Of a DNA stretch of 5,437 nt, positions 1 through 5,437 are shown piece by piece. Every line of letters starts with the position of its first letter. The first letter of the stretch is position 1. Source of the DNA: Verrucomicrobiota bacterium. Lineage in GTDB: Bacteria; Verrucomicrobiota; Verrucomicrobiia; Methylacidiphilales; Verrucolacustridaceae. The notes beneath the pieces are model-generated. The model ran no database searches. It was not told where the DNA came from and was given only the letters and a program-made list of their open reading frames with translations. Both the position numbers and the translations under genes were made by a program. The DNA lies in contig RGTE01000072.1 in the NCBI GenBank assembly GCA_010025475.1, positions 1 to 5,437 of the forward strand. The letters are read 5' to 3'.

Positions 1-40
1 CGGAAACCGAGCCTTGGCCAAGCTTTGCCCTTGGAACAAC

Positions 41-523
41 ATGCCGGACATGGTCCGCCATCCGTTGCCGCACATCTACGAGCATGCCACCAACCTTAAG
101 GCTGAGGCCCGGAAGGTATTTGAATTCCATCTCCATCCCAAAAATCTGGGCAAGGTGAATCCCTCCTGGATCCGGGTGGTTTCGTTGGCGGGACCGGAAA
201 AGGTAACTCCGGGAGCCATCCTCAAGCTCAAGGTCGCCTCCTTCGGCCTACCCCAGGCGTGGGAAGTCCTTGTGGTTGACGTGGAGGATTTTTCCGGAAC
301 ACCGGCGAAGGCCTCCATCCTGGACGAAGCGGTGAGGGGACCGTTTCCCTTTTGGCGTCACCTGCACGAATTCTGGCAGGCCCCGGACGGAACGACCGGG
401 CTGGTGGACCGGGTGGAATTTCTGCCGCCCGGCGGAACGGCAGGGGTGTTTTTCGTGCCGATCATCAAGCTCATGTTGAAAAAAATGTTCGAAGCCCGGC
501 ATGCGGCGACAAAGAGGTGGTGA
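41..523 (+). CDS. SRPBCC-family (START-like) ligand-binding domain protein
   Basis: About 160 residues. The N-terminal block HIYEHATNLKAEARKVFEFH, then HPKNLGKVNPSW, a mid-protein strand LKVASFGLPQAWEV and a late TGLVDRVEFLPPGG segment follow the usual order of small SRPBCC proteins (polyketide-cyclase/START-like helix-grip fold, COG4276-like). The C-terminal helix ends in MFEARHAATKRW, also typical of that group. Such proteins bind a hydrophobic ligand in a cytoplasmic cavity; the ligand cannot be told from sequence. No signal peptide or clear membrane segment is visible. The start is uncertain: ATG 41 has a GGA five bases upstream, ATG 50 would give a start close to the family norm, and TTG 14 is in frame with no stop back to the window edge, so the gene could begin further left. 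The stop TGA at 521-523 overlaps the first hairpin of the gap that follows. The family assignment is fairly secure; the function is unknown. Confidence 0.72.
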   Translation: MPDMVRHPLPHIYEHATNLKAEARKVFEFHLHPKNLGKVNPSWIRVVSLAGPEKVTPGAILKLKVASFGLPQAWEVLVVDVEDFSGTPAKASILDEAVRGPFPFWRHLHEFWQAPDGTTGLVDRVEFLPPGGTAGVFFVPIIKLMLKKMFEARHAATKRW

Positions 524-601
524 CGACCGTATCGGTCGTCCGATGGAACACGGGAGACATCCGGCTTTGGATCTTCCATCGGCCGAGCCGGAGGCTCGGC
601 C
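522..601. repeat. Cluster of three inverted repeats between convergent genes
   Basis: Three perfect inverted repeats lie end to end. First, GACGACCG (522-529) pairs with CGGTCGTC (533-540) around a 3-base loop. Second, CCGATGGAA (540-548) pairs with TTCCATCGG (574-582) around a 25-base interval. Third, GGCCGAGCC (581-589) pairs with GGCTCGGCC (593-601) around GGA. The first overlaps the stop codon of the SRPBCC gene, and the exonuclease gene ends at 613 from the other side. The position suggests a bidirectional transcription end or mRNA 3' stabiliser, but there is no T-tract after any stem on either strand, so it is not a standard intrinsic terminator. Confidence 0.6.
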
Positions 602-612
602 CTGCCGGTGCT

Positions 613-1203
613 TCAGGCGGCCGCGGCCAAGGGGGAAGAGAGCAGGTGCTGCACGGGGCCGATGTTGGCCCAGTCGACCTTCACGAACTGCTTGAGCATG
701 GTTTTGTGACTCACGTAGGCGACCCGGCCATGGCGAACCCCGTGCTCGTGCACCATCCGCGTAGCCTTCACGTCATAACAGCAGTATTCCGCCACTTTGG
801 CCCGCTGTCCTTCCCGCCACCACTGGATCGCCTCCATGCCCGAGGAGGTTTTTTTCACGCCGCAGGTGGCATCAGCAACGGCATCCAAACCAACCCGGTG
901 GCCGATCTTCTCCTCAAGGCTCACCATCAGGTCCAGGGTGGGTACGGTGGAGAAGTCGAAAACCGAGTAAGCAGAGAGAACGGTGTAGTCGAACCGCAAA
1001 ACATTGAAGCCCACGACCAGATCCGCCCGGCGGAGGTCTTGAATCAGCTTTTCGGCGTCCTTTTCCAGATAGACAGAATACTCCTCCCGATCCACATGGT
1101 AGAGAACCGCCACGGCCAGCCCCATTTTATCGATGTGGGCCCAACCCCCGACTTCGGAGGCGACTTTTTGGGTTTCGAGGTCGAAATAGACGATTTTGGC
1201 CAT
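613..1203 (-). CDS. Stand-alone DnaQ-like / RNase H-like 3'-5' exonuclease domain protein
   Basis: 196 residues, consisting almost only of a DEDD-type exonuclease domain (RNase_H_2/YprB-like). Motif ExoI is YFDLET with D8 and E10; ExoII is VGFNVLRFD with N67 and D72; ExoIII is YCCYD with Y140 and D144, so the four acidic metal ligands and the catalytic Tyr of DEDDy enzymes can all be matched. TLDLMVSLEEKIGHRVGLDAV (near 89-109) matches the region between ExoII and ExoIII in this group. Expected activity is Mg-dependent 3'-5' hydrolysis of DNA or RNA in the cytoplasm; the substrate is unknown. The open frame extends 83 codons further upstream, but the family begins at MAKIVYFD, so ATG at 1201-1203 was chosen; the longer version would run into the neighbouring kinase gene. 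The ribosome site is poor (AAAAGG almost touching the ATG). Its neighbours on both sides point the other way, so it is probably monocistronic. The last ~25 residues match nothing I recognise. Confidence 0.8.
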   Translation of the reverse strand: MAKIVYFDLETQKVASEVGGWAHIDKMGLAVAVLYHVDREEYSVYLEKDAEKLIQDLRRADLVVGFNVLRFDYTVLSAYSVFDFSTVPTLDLMVSLEEKIGHRVGLDAVADATCGVKKTSSGMEAIQWWREGQRAKVAEYCCYDVKATRMVHEHGVRHGRVAYVSHKTMLKQFVKVDWANIGPVQHLLSSPLAAAA

Positions 1204-1268
1204 GCCTTTTCTGCAATGCGCGGGCCGCGCCGGAAAGGCAACCGCAGGAAAGGGGGGTGTGGGTTTGG

Positions 1269-1291
1269 CTTGTGAATTTCTCTCCCACAAG
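1269..1291. promoter_or_regulatory. Dyad overlapping the kinase promoter (possible operator)
   Basis: CTTGTG (1269-1274) and CACAAG (1286-1291) form a perfect 6-base inverted repeat with 11 bases between. The left arm covers the -35 element and the right arm ends two bases before the -10 element, where a repressor would block RNA polymerase. The spacing does not fit a CRP site. A 6-base dyad can occur by chance, so this is only a candidate. Confidence 0.3.
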
Positions 1292-1298
1292 GTATAAC
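1270..1298 (+). promoter_or_regulatory. Sigma70-type promoter of the PfkB kinase gene
   Basis: A -35 element TTGTGA (1270-1275, four of six consensus bases) and a -10 element TATAAC (1293-1298, five of six) are separated by exactly 17 bases. Transcription should begin near 1305-1307, at or just before the kinase ATG at 1307. The message would then be leaderless or have at most a couple of leader bases, which agrees with the lack of a proper Shine-Dalgarno sequence before that ATG. Confidence 0.5.
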
Positions 1299-1306
1299 GA
1301 CAGGCT

Positions 1307-2419
1307 ATGACTGACTCCAGATTAGCCCGGCAAACAGCGGAAAGACTCATCGGTTCCCGCGCCCAACTCCTCAAATTCACCTGCCTGCTCGGATTTGACG
1401 GATTCCTCGACACCATCCTGCAGGTGGTCGAGCAGCGCCAGACGGCCACCAAATACCTCCCTTACACCTCCATCAAGCCCTTCGCCAAGAAGATCGGCGA
1501 GGCGGCGGGCAAGAGCGCCAACTTCGAAGTCGTCCCGACCATGGAAAAGATCGGCGGCAATGGACCGCTCATGGCCTTCGCCATGTCCACCCTGGGGGCC
1601 CCGGTGGAATACGTCGGCATGTGCGGATATCCCAAGGTCCATCCCGTGTTCGAGGAGTTCGCCAAGCGGGCGAAGGTCCATTCCTTTGCCGAACCGGCCC
1701 TGACCTCCGCCCTCGAATTCAACGACGGCAAGATCATGCTCGGCCAACACGCCTCCGTGCAGGACGCAAACTACGAGACGATCGTCAAGCGGCTGGGCGA
1801 CAAGCTGGTCCAGAAGCTGTGGACCTCCTCCGACTTCGTCGGAATGGTCAACTGGACGATGCTCCCCCACATGTCGGCGATCTGGAAAAAGCTGCTTACC
1901 GAGTTCAAGCCGGTGAAGGCCGGCAAACGGAAACACATGTTCTTCGACTTGGCCGATCCGGCCAAGCGGATCGAGGCGGACCTGTTGGCCGCGCTCAAGA
2001 TCATCGCGGAGTTCCAGACGGACAACGATGTCACCCTCGGACTCAACGAAAGCGAGGCCCTGCATGTGGCGAAAGTACTGCGCCTCAAGGGAGCCGCGAA
2101 GAATCCGAAGGGCTACGCCTCCTTGGCCGGAGCCATCCGCGAAAAGATGGGCGTCTCCGTCGTGGTGATCCATCCCGTCCAATACGCCTGTGCGGCCAAC
2201 GCCGAGGAAGAGGTGTTCGTGAACGGGCCGTACACCTCCAAGCCCAAGATCAGCACCGGCGCGGGCGACCATTTCAACGCCGGTTTTGCGATCGGCCGTC
2301 TGCTCGGGTTGGGCCTGGCCCACTCCCTGCAGTTGGCGGTGTCGGCGTCGGGCTTCTACGTCCGCCATGCCAACAGCCCGAACCGCGAGCAGCTGGTTCG
2401 GTTCCTCCAGACGCTGTAA
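1307..2419 (+). CDS. PfkB-family (ribokinase-like) carbohydrate kinase
   Basis: 370 residues, longer than the usual 300-330 for the family. The N-terminal strand LLGFDGFLD (residues 28-36) carries the substrate-site Asp position. The first signature region is GGNGPLMAFAMSTLG (83-97), followed by VEYVGMCG. The second signature is STGAGDHFNAGF (316-327), with the GAGD anion hole at 318-321 and D321 as the expected catalytic base. LGLNESEA (246-253) matches the usual 'N-x-x-E' segment that helps hold Mg-ATP. These enzymes transfer the ATP gamma-phosphate to a sugar or nucleoside hydroxyl in the cytoplasm; the substrate cannot be assigned. The usual Asp at the start of the DTxGAGD motif is Ile315 here. 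ATG 1307 was chosen because it follows a promoter at leaderless distance; no clear ribosome site is present. The gene is flanked by a divergent exonuclease and a convergent photolyase, giving no pathway clue. Confidence 0.87.
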   Translation: MTDSRLARQTAERLIGSRAQLLKFTCLLGFDGFLDTILQVVEQRQTATKYLPYTSIKPFAKKIGEAAGKSANFEVVPTMEKIGGNGPLMAFAMSTLGAPVEYVGMCGYPKVHPVFEEFAKRAKVHSFAEPALTSALEFNDGKIMLGQHASVQDANYETIVKRLGDKLVQKLWTSSDFVGMVNWTMLPHMSAIWKKLLTEFKPVKAGKRKHMFFDLADPAKRIEADLLAALKIIAEFQTDNDVTLGLNESEALHVAKVLRLKGAAKNPKGYASLAGAIREKMGVSVVVIHPVQYACAANAEEEVFVNGPYTSKPKISTGAGDHFNAGFAIGRLLGLGLAHSLQLAVSASGFYVRHANSPNREQLVRFLQTL

Positions 2420-2459
2420 CAACGCAAGGACTCACAAGATTCGGCCAAAAAACGGCTCG

Positions 2460-2535
2460 TTTACGTTTACGATTAAGTTTAAGCGCGTTCCGGCTGGCCG
2501 GTTCCCGTAATCGTAAACCTAAATGTAAACGAAAA
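2460..2535. repeat. Hexamer-phased inverted repeat (hairpin) between convergent genes
   Basis: The left arm reads as tandem hexamers TTTACG, TTTACG, ATTAAG, TTTAAG (2460-2483). The right arm reads CGTAAT, CGTAAA, CCTAAA, TGTAAA, CGAAAA (2506-2535). The arms are inverted copies: GTTTACGATTA (2465-2475) is perfectly complementary to TAATCGTAAAC (2508-2518), and the wider 18-base arms 2460-2477 and 2506-2523 match at 16 of 18 positions. The loop holds a small CCGGC-TG-GCCGG palindrome (2490-2501). It lies 40 bases after the kinase stop and 18 bases beyond the photolyase stop, so it could end transcription or protect the 3' ends of both messages; no T-tract follows. It could equally be a dispersed REP-like repeat. 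Confidence 0.6.
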
Positions 2536-2553
2536 GTCGCGGGATTGGGGCTT

Positions 2554-3903
2554 CTAGGCTCGGGCTTTCTTGTACATTTCCAGCGCGCGGACGCGCTGGC
2601 GCGCATGATCCACGATCGGGGCGGGGTACTTCAATGAATCCACCTCGGGAACGTATTGGGCGATGAATTTGCCGTCGGGGTCGAACTTTTCCGCCTGGCT
2701 GGTCGGGTTAAAGATCCGAAAGTAAGGCTGGGCATCGGTACCGGTCCCGGCGGCCCACTGCCAGCCCCCGTTGTTGGCGGCGAGATCCCCGTCAAAAAGC
2801 TTCTGCATGAAGTAGCGTTCACCCCACTGCCAGGATATGAGAAGGTCCTTGGTGAGGAAGGACGCCACAATCATCCGAAGGCGGTTGTGCATCCAGCCGG
2901 TCTGGTTGAGTTGCCGCATGGCGGCATCGACGATCGGAAAGCCCGTCCGGCCCTCGCACCAGGCCTGAAAGAGGTCTTTCCGGTTTTCCCATTCGATCGC
3001 GTCGTACTCTTTGCGGAAGGAACCCTCGGCCACATGGGGAAATTCCCAGAGGATCTGTTTGTAAAAATCCCGCCAGATCAGCTCGGAAATGAAAACGTCG
3101 ATCTGCTTCCTCGCCCCGGGATCCTCCGCGCGGGCGCGGCGAGCGGCAGCCATGACGGTGCGGACAGAGATTGTGCCAAAGCGAAGGTGAGGGGAGAGGC
3201 GGGAGGTGGCGTCGGCCTGGGGAAAGTTGCGGACCGAGTCATAACGGCGCAGATTTTTGGCGGCGAAGTCTTTCAGGAGCTGTTGCGCCACCTTCTCCCC
3301 GGCCGGAGGCAGGGGGATGTCACAAGGCTCGAGGTCCAGTTGTTTGAGATTGGGAAGAGGGATGCCTTTTGCCTTGTTCACGCCGTTTAATTTGGATGGT
3401 TTTGGCAAAGGATCGTGGGGGGGGATCGCCAAGGCCGCCCGCGAGAAGGGGGTGAAAACCGTGTACGGTCCGCCGGCGGCCCGCTGGACCTTTCCAGGCG
3501 GGTAAATCATCAGATCATCCCAGGCCTGAATTTCCAGGCCTTCCTCTTTGGCCATCTTCACGACCTTTTCATCACGTTTGCGTGAATACGGTTCCACATC
3601 CTTGTTGTAGAATATTTTTTTTGCTCCCGTTTCGTTGGCCAAAGAGCGCAACTCCTGTTCGGGATGTCCCTTTCGGAGCACAAGTGTGCCTCCAAGGTGA
3701 GTAAGGTTGGCCTCAAGACTCCGCAGGCACTCCAAGAGGAATGCGGTCCGCCGGGAACCGGTGTCTTTGGCACCCAAAATCGCAGGATCGAAGACAAAAA
3801 CCGGAATCACGGGCGCACCGGAGGCGGCCGCGTGATGCAACGCCGTGTGGTCAGAAACGCGGAGATCGCGCCGGAACCAAACGATCACGGGCGCCGCAGG
3901 CAT
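2554..3903 (-). CDS. phr: Deoxyribodipyrimidine photo-lyase (class I CPD photolyase)
   Basis: 449 residues, full family length. It uses blue/near-UV light and FAD to split cyclobutane pyrimidine dimers in DNA. The N-terminal antenna-binding Rossmann-like domain (about 1-130) opens with VIVWFRRDLRVSDHTAL. The helical FAD domain holds TSRLSPHLRFG (233-243), ELIWRDFY (274-281), the first photolyase signature TGFPIVDAAMRQL (320-332), the second signature from N340 to W360 and the NNGGWQWAAGTGTD block (377-390). Alignment by eye with E. coli PhrB places the electron-transfer Trp triad at W305, W358 and W381 (W306, W359, W382 in E. coli), and the FAD-N5 Asn at N377. All are present, so it should be a true repair enzyme and not a degenerate cryptochrome. 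The antenna (folate or deazaflavin) cannot be decided. The start is the ATG at 3901-3903; upstream lies only an A-tract with no Shine-Dalgarno. It is divergent from dnaA across a 215-base gap. Confidence 0.95.
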   Translation of the reverse strand: MPAAPVIVWFRRDLRVSDHTALHHAAASGAPVIPVFVFDPAILGAKDTGSRRTAFLLECLRSLEANLTHLGGTLVLRKGHPEQELRSLANETGAKKIFYNKDVEPYSRKRDEKVVKMAKEEGLEIQAWDDLMIYPPGKVQRAAGGPYTVFTPFSRAALAIPPHDPLPKPSKLNGVNKAKGIPLPNLKQLDLEPCDIPLPPAGEKVAQQLLKDFAAKNLRRYDSVRNFPQADATSRLSPHLRFGTISVRTVMAAARRARAEDPGARKQIDVFISELIWRDFYKQILWEFPHVAEGSFRKEYDAIEWENRKDLFQAWCEGRTGFPIVDAAMRQLNQTGWMHNRLRMIVASFLTKDLLISWQWGERYFMQKLFDGDLAANNGGWQWAAGTGTDAQPYFRIFNPTSQAEKFDPDGKFIAQYVPEVDSLKYPAPIVDHARQRVRALEMYKKARA

Positions 3904-3940
3904 AATTTTTTTCTAGCCCCGCGGACGCGGCAGGCACGCG

Positions 3941-4001
3941 CAAACATTTTGTTTTCCCATTTTCAGAGGGAAAAACGGGTTTTTTATGCCGAAAATGTTT
4001 G
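3941..4001. repeat. Nested inverted repeat upstream of dnaA
   Basis: CAAACATTTT at 3941-3950 and its exact complement AAAATGTTTG at 3992-4001 enclose a smaller hairpin, TTTTCCC (3952-3958) with GGGAAAA (3968-3974) around a 9-base loop. Together they could fold into a 61-base structure or act as paired protein-binding sites. Role unknown; low sequence complexity makes some of the pairing likely by chance. Confidence 0.5.
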
Positions 4002-4073
4002 TCAAGCGCCGACCCAAAAAAAAATTTCATGAAAAAGTAAAATTCCTCTTGCCGAATTTTTGGCGGATGAGAA

Positions 4074-4082
4074 TTATGCACC
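4074..4082 (+). promoter_or_regulatory. Candidate DnaA box
   Basis: TTATGCACC matches the DnaA box TTATNCACA at eight of nine positions; only the last base differs. It lies 37 bases before the dnaA start, where DnaA binding would give autoregulation or contribute to an origin. A weaker partial match starting TTATGC lies at 3984. A single imperfect site is modest evidence. Confidence 0.35.
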
Positions 4083-4101
4083 TCCCCCTCGAAAAAAAAT
4101 T

Positions 4102-4122
4102 ATGGAGACGTACAAAGCATGA
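4102..4122 (+). promoter_or_regulatory. Six-codon mini-ORF overlapping the dnaA start
   Basis: ATG at 4102 opens a reading frame encoding METYKA and ends with TGA at 4120-4122, which shares ATGA with the dnaA start at 4119. This is the arrangement of translationally coupled genes. The GGAG inside it (4104-4107) is the only visible ribosome site for dnaA, 11 bases before its ATG. No ribosome site precedes the mini-ORF itself, so its translation is unproven and it may be accidental. Confidence 0.25.
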
Positions 4123-5437
4123 ACAATCCCCCGGAAGTATGGGTCAAGGTATGCCGCGAGCTTGAGAAGGTCATATCCCCCGACGCCCTGAACCGCTGGT
4201 TCTCATCCATCCTCCCCCTGAGCTATGACTCGGGCCGCCTCGTCCTCGGGGTCGAAAACGCCATTTACCAGTACTGGATCGAGGAGAACTACCTGAACCA
4301 GCTCCGCGAGTGTGCCACTTTGGCCATGGGTCGGGAGGTCAAAATCAGCTTTGAAATCGTGGGCTCCAAGGATCGCCCCATGCCCACCGCCGAAGACCAG
4401 CTGCTTCAGGCCGAAGGGAAAGAAAAGTCCAAGCCTTTTTCGGGGGAACTGGTCAGCCGTTATACCTTTGAGTCGTTTGTGGCCGGAGTGAACAGCCAGT
4501 TTGCCCATGCCGCCGCTCAGGCCGTGGCCGACGCCCCCGCCCGGACCTACAACCCCCTCTTTATCCACGGCTCCGTCGGGTTGGGCAAAACCCACCTTCT
4601 GCATGCGATCGGCCACCGCATCATGCACAAGAAGAAGGGGGCCAAGATCGTTTATGTCACTTCGGAGCAGTTCACCAACGAGTTCATCTCGGCCATCCAG
4701 CATGGGGAACTGGTGAAGTTCCGTCGTCGCTTTCGGCAGGCCGATGCGCTGCTGATCGACGATGTCCAATTCTTTGCCGGCAAGGACCGCTCCCAGGAGG
4801 AGTTCTTCCACACCTTCAACGCGCTGTTCGACGGCAATCGCCAGATCGTCCTTTCCAGCGACAGCCCTCCCGGGGAGGTCGCCAACCTGCAGAAGCGCCT
4901 CGTTTCCCGTTTTGAGTGGGGTCTGAGCGCCGAGTTGCAGTCTCCCGACATGGAGACCCGCATGGCCATTCTGCGGAAGAAAACCGCATCCATGCAGGTG
5001 CGTCTGGGCGAGTCCGTCCTGCACTTTATCGCCGAGCGCGTAAAGACCAACGTCCGTCGCCTGGAAGGTGCCCTCAACCGTGTGGCCGCCTGGGCCGCTC
5101 TGCACGACCGGCACATCACGCCGGCCCAGGTGGAGGAACTCCTCAAGGATTTCATCCAGCAGGAAACCAAGCCCATCGTCACCATTGAGCTGATCCAACG
5201 TCGCGTCGCCGAAGGTTTCGACCTCCGGGTGGCCGACATGACCAGCAAGCGCCGCCCGGCCCACATCGCCCTGCCGCGCATGGTGGCCATGTATCTCAGC
5301 CGGAAGATGACCGGCAAGAGCCTGCAGGAGATCGGCGAATCGTTCGGCGGGCGGGATCACGGCACCGTGCTCCACGCCTGCAAGACGATCACCTCGCGCA
5401 TGCAAAGCGACGATCGCCTCCAGCAGATGGTCGGCAT
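4119..5437 (+). CDS. dnaA: Chromosomal replication initiator DnaA (3' end outside window)
   Basis: 439 residues are visible without a stop; the usual length is about 450-470, so only a short C-terminal tail is missing. DnaA binds DnaA boxes, forms an ATP-dependent filament at the origin and opens it for helicase loading. Domain I (about 1-82) has WFSSILPLS and the IYQYWIEENY segment; the domain II linker is short (about 83-112). The AAA+ domain III starts at SRYTFESFVAG (113-123), with Walker A GSVGLGKT (151-158, K157), Walker B LLIDD (211-215), sensor 1 LSSD (245-248), arginine finger R264 in RLVSRF and sensor 2 R313 in NVRRLEGALNRV. Domain IV carries DMTSKRRP and the signature GGRDHGTVLHA (410-420), where the residue after DH is Gly, not the common Thr/Ser. 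Start ATG 4119 has GGAG 11 bases upstream. A long antisense frame over this gene is a shadow. Confidence 0.97.
   Translation, partial: MNNPPEVWVKVCRELEKVISPDALNRWFSSILPLSYDSGRLVLGVENAIYQYWIEENYLNQLRECATLAMGREVKISFEIVGSKDRPMPTAEDQLLQAEGKEKSKPFSGELVSRYTFESFVAGVNSQFAHAAAQAVADAPARTYNPLFIHGSVGLGKTHLLHAIGHRIMHKKKGAKIVYVTSEQFTNEFISAIQHGELVKFRRRFRQADALLIDDVQFFAGKDRSQEEFFHTFNALFDGNRQIVLSSDSPPGEVANLQKRLVSRFEWGLSAELQSPDMETRMAILRKKTASMQVRLGESVLHFIAERVKTNVRRLEGALNRVAAWAALHDRHITPAQVEELLKDFIQQETKPIVTIELIQRRVAEGFDLRVADMTSKRRPAHIALPRMVAMYLSRKMTGKSLQEIGESFGGRDHGTVLHACKTITSRMQSDDRLQQMVG

Larger units (their letters stand above)
3904..4118. other. AT-rich phr-dnaA gap; candidate origin / dnaA control region
   Basis: No convincing gene is present; the short frames crossing it are fragments. 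It is far richer in A and T than its surroundings, with runs of 7-9 A or T at 3906-3912, 4016-4024 and 4092-4099. It carries several inverted repeats: CAAACATTTT/AAAATGTTTG (3941-3950/3992-4001), TTTTCCC/GGGAAAA (3952-3958/3968-3974), AAAAAC/GTTTTT (3971-3976/3979-3984), the palindrome TTTCATGAAA (4025-4034) and AAAATTC/GAATTTT (4039-4045/4054-4060). A GC-rich dyad CCGCG-GA-CGCGG (3919-3930) sits just upstream of phr. A perfect TTGACA lies on the minus strand at 4000-4005, but no good -10 lies at the right distance. Many bacterial origins sit beside dnaA, and the AT-rich stretch could serve as an unwinding element, yet only one near-consensus DnaA box is seen, which is few for an origin. It must at least hold the promoters of both genes. 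Confidence 0.4.

Noticed and set aside
352..1275. 307-residue plus-strand open frame
   Set aside because: It covers the end of the SRPBCC gene, the hairpin gap and the antisense of the exonuclease; no recognisable domain.
1204..1452. N-terminal extension of the exonuclease to an upstream ATG
   Set aside because: The 83 extra residues match nothing, overlap the kinase gene and its promoter, and the family begins at the internal Met.
1322..2422. Long antisense frame and a second plus frame (1621-2637) over the kinase gene
   Set aside because: Low-complexity, Arg/Gly/His-rich translations typical of GC-rich shadows; the PfkB frame has clear motifs.
3968..3986. GGGAAAAACGGG followed by T6, resembling an intrinsic terminator
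   Set aside because: Both flanking genes are transcribed away from this gap, the stem is weak and the T-run does not directly follow a GC-rich stem.
3981..4005. Minus-strand promoter for phr using the perfect TTGACA at 4000-4005
   Set aside because: The best -10-like sequence (TAAAAA) is only 13 bases away and nothing suitable lies at 16-18 bases.
3851..4081. 76-residue minus-strand frame across the phr-dnaA gap
   Set aside because: It overlaps the phr start in another frame and its composition merely reflects A/T tracts.
4561..4569. TTATCCACG, one base from a perfect DnaA box
   Set aside because: It lies inside the codons for the conserved Phe-Ile-His before Walker A of DnaA, so coding constraint explains it.
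4203..5405. 400-residue open frame antisense to dnaA
   Set aside because: It mirrors the dnaA codons in GC-rich DNA, shows no family motif, and DnaA on the other strand is unmistakable.

Overview
The window looks like a moderately GC-rich bacterial chromosome carrying five protein genes on strictly alternating strands (+, -, +, -, +). The DnaA sequence, the exonuclease and kinase families and the genome style fit a free-living bacterium. I lean towards the PVC group (Verrucomicrobiota-like), but this is an impression from protein flavour and not a proven placement. I see no mobile elements, CRISPR arrays, rRNA or tRNA genes.

Layout: (1) a small SRPBCC-fold (START-like) ligand-binding protein at the left edge, + strand; (2) an 89-base convergent gap packed with three inverted repeats; (3) a stand-alone DnaQ/RNase H-like 3'-5' exonuclease, - strand; (4) a 103-base divergent gap with a good sigma70-type promoter for the next gene and a dyad overlapping it; (5) a PfkB-type sugar/nucleoside kinase, + strand; (6) a 134-base convergent gap with a hexamer-phased, hairpin-forming repeat; (7) a complete class I photolyase (phr), - strand; (8) a 215-base, very AT-rich divergent gap; (9) dnaA, + strand, running off the right edge with only the extreme C-terminus missing. 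The dnaA frame has no stop in the window, so a search for stop-terminated ORFs misses it and reports a long antisense shadow instead.

The genes do not form an operon: every neighbouring pair is convergent or divergent, so each should have its own promoter. The exonuclease and photolyase both belong to DNA metabolism and repair, and DnaA initiates replication, but nothing shows that they act together. The most interesting non-coding stretch is the phr-dnaA gap. It is rich in A/T tracts and nested inverted repeats, has one near-consensus DnaA box, and has near-identical A-tract motifs facing each other at its two ends. It is a candidate origin or dnaA autoregulatory region. I found no clearly new multi-gene system here.
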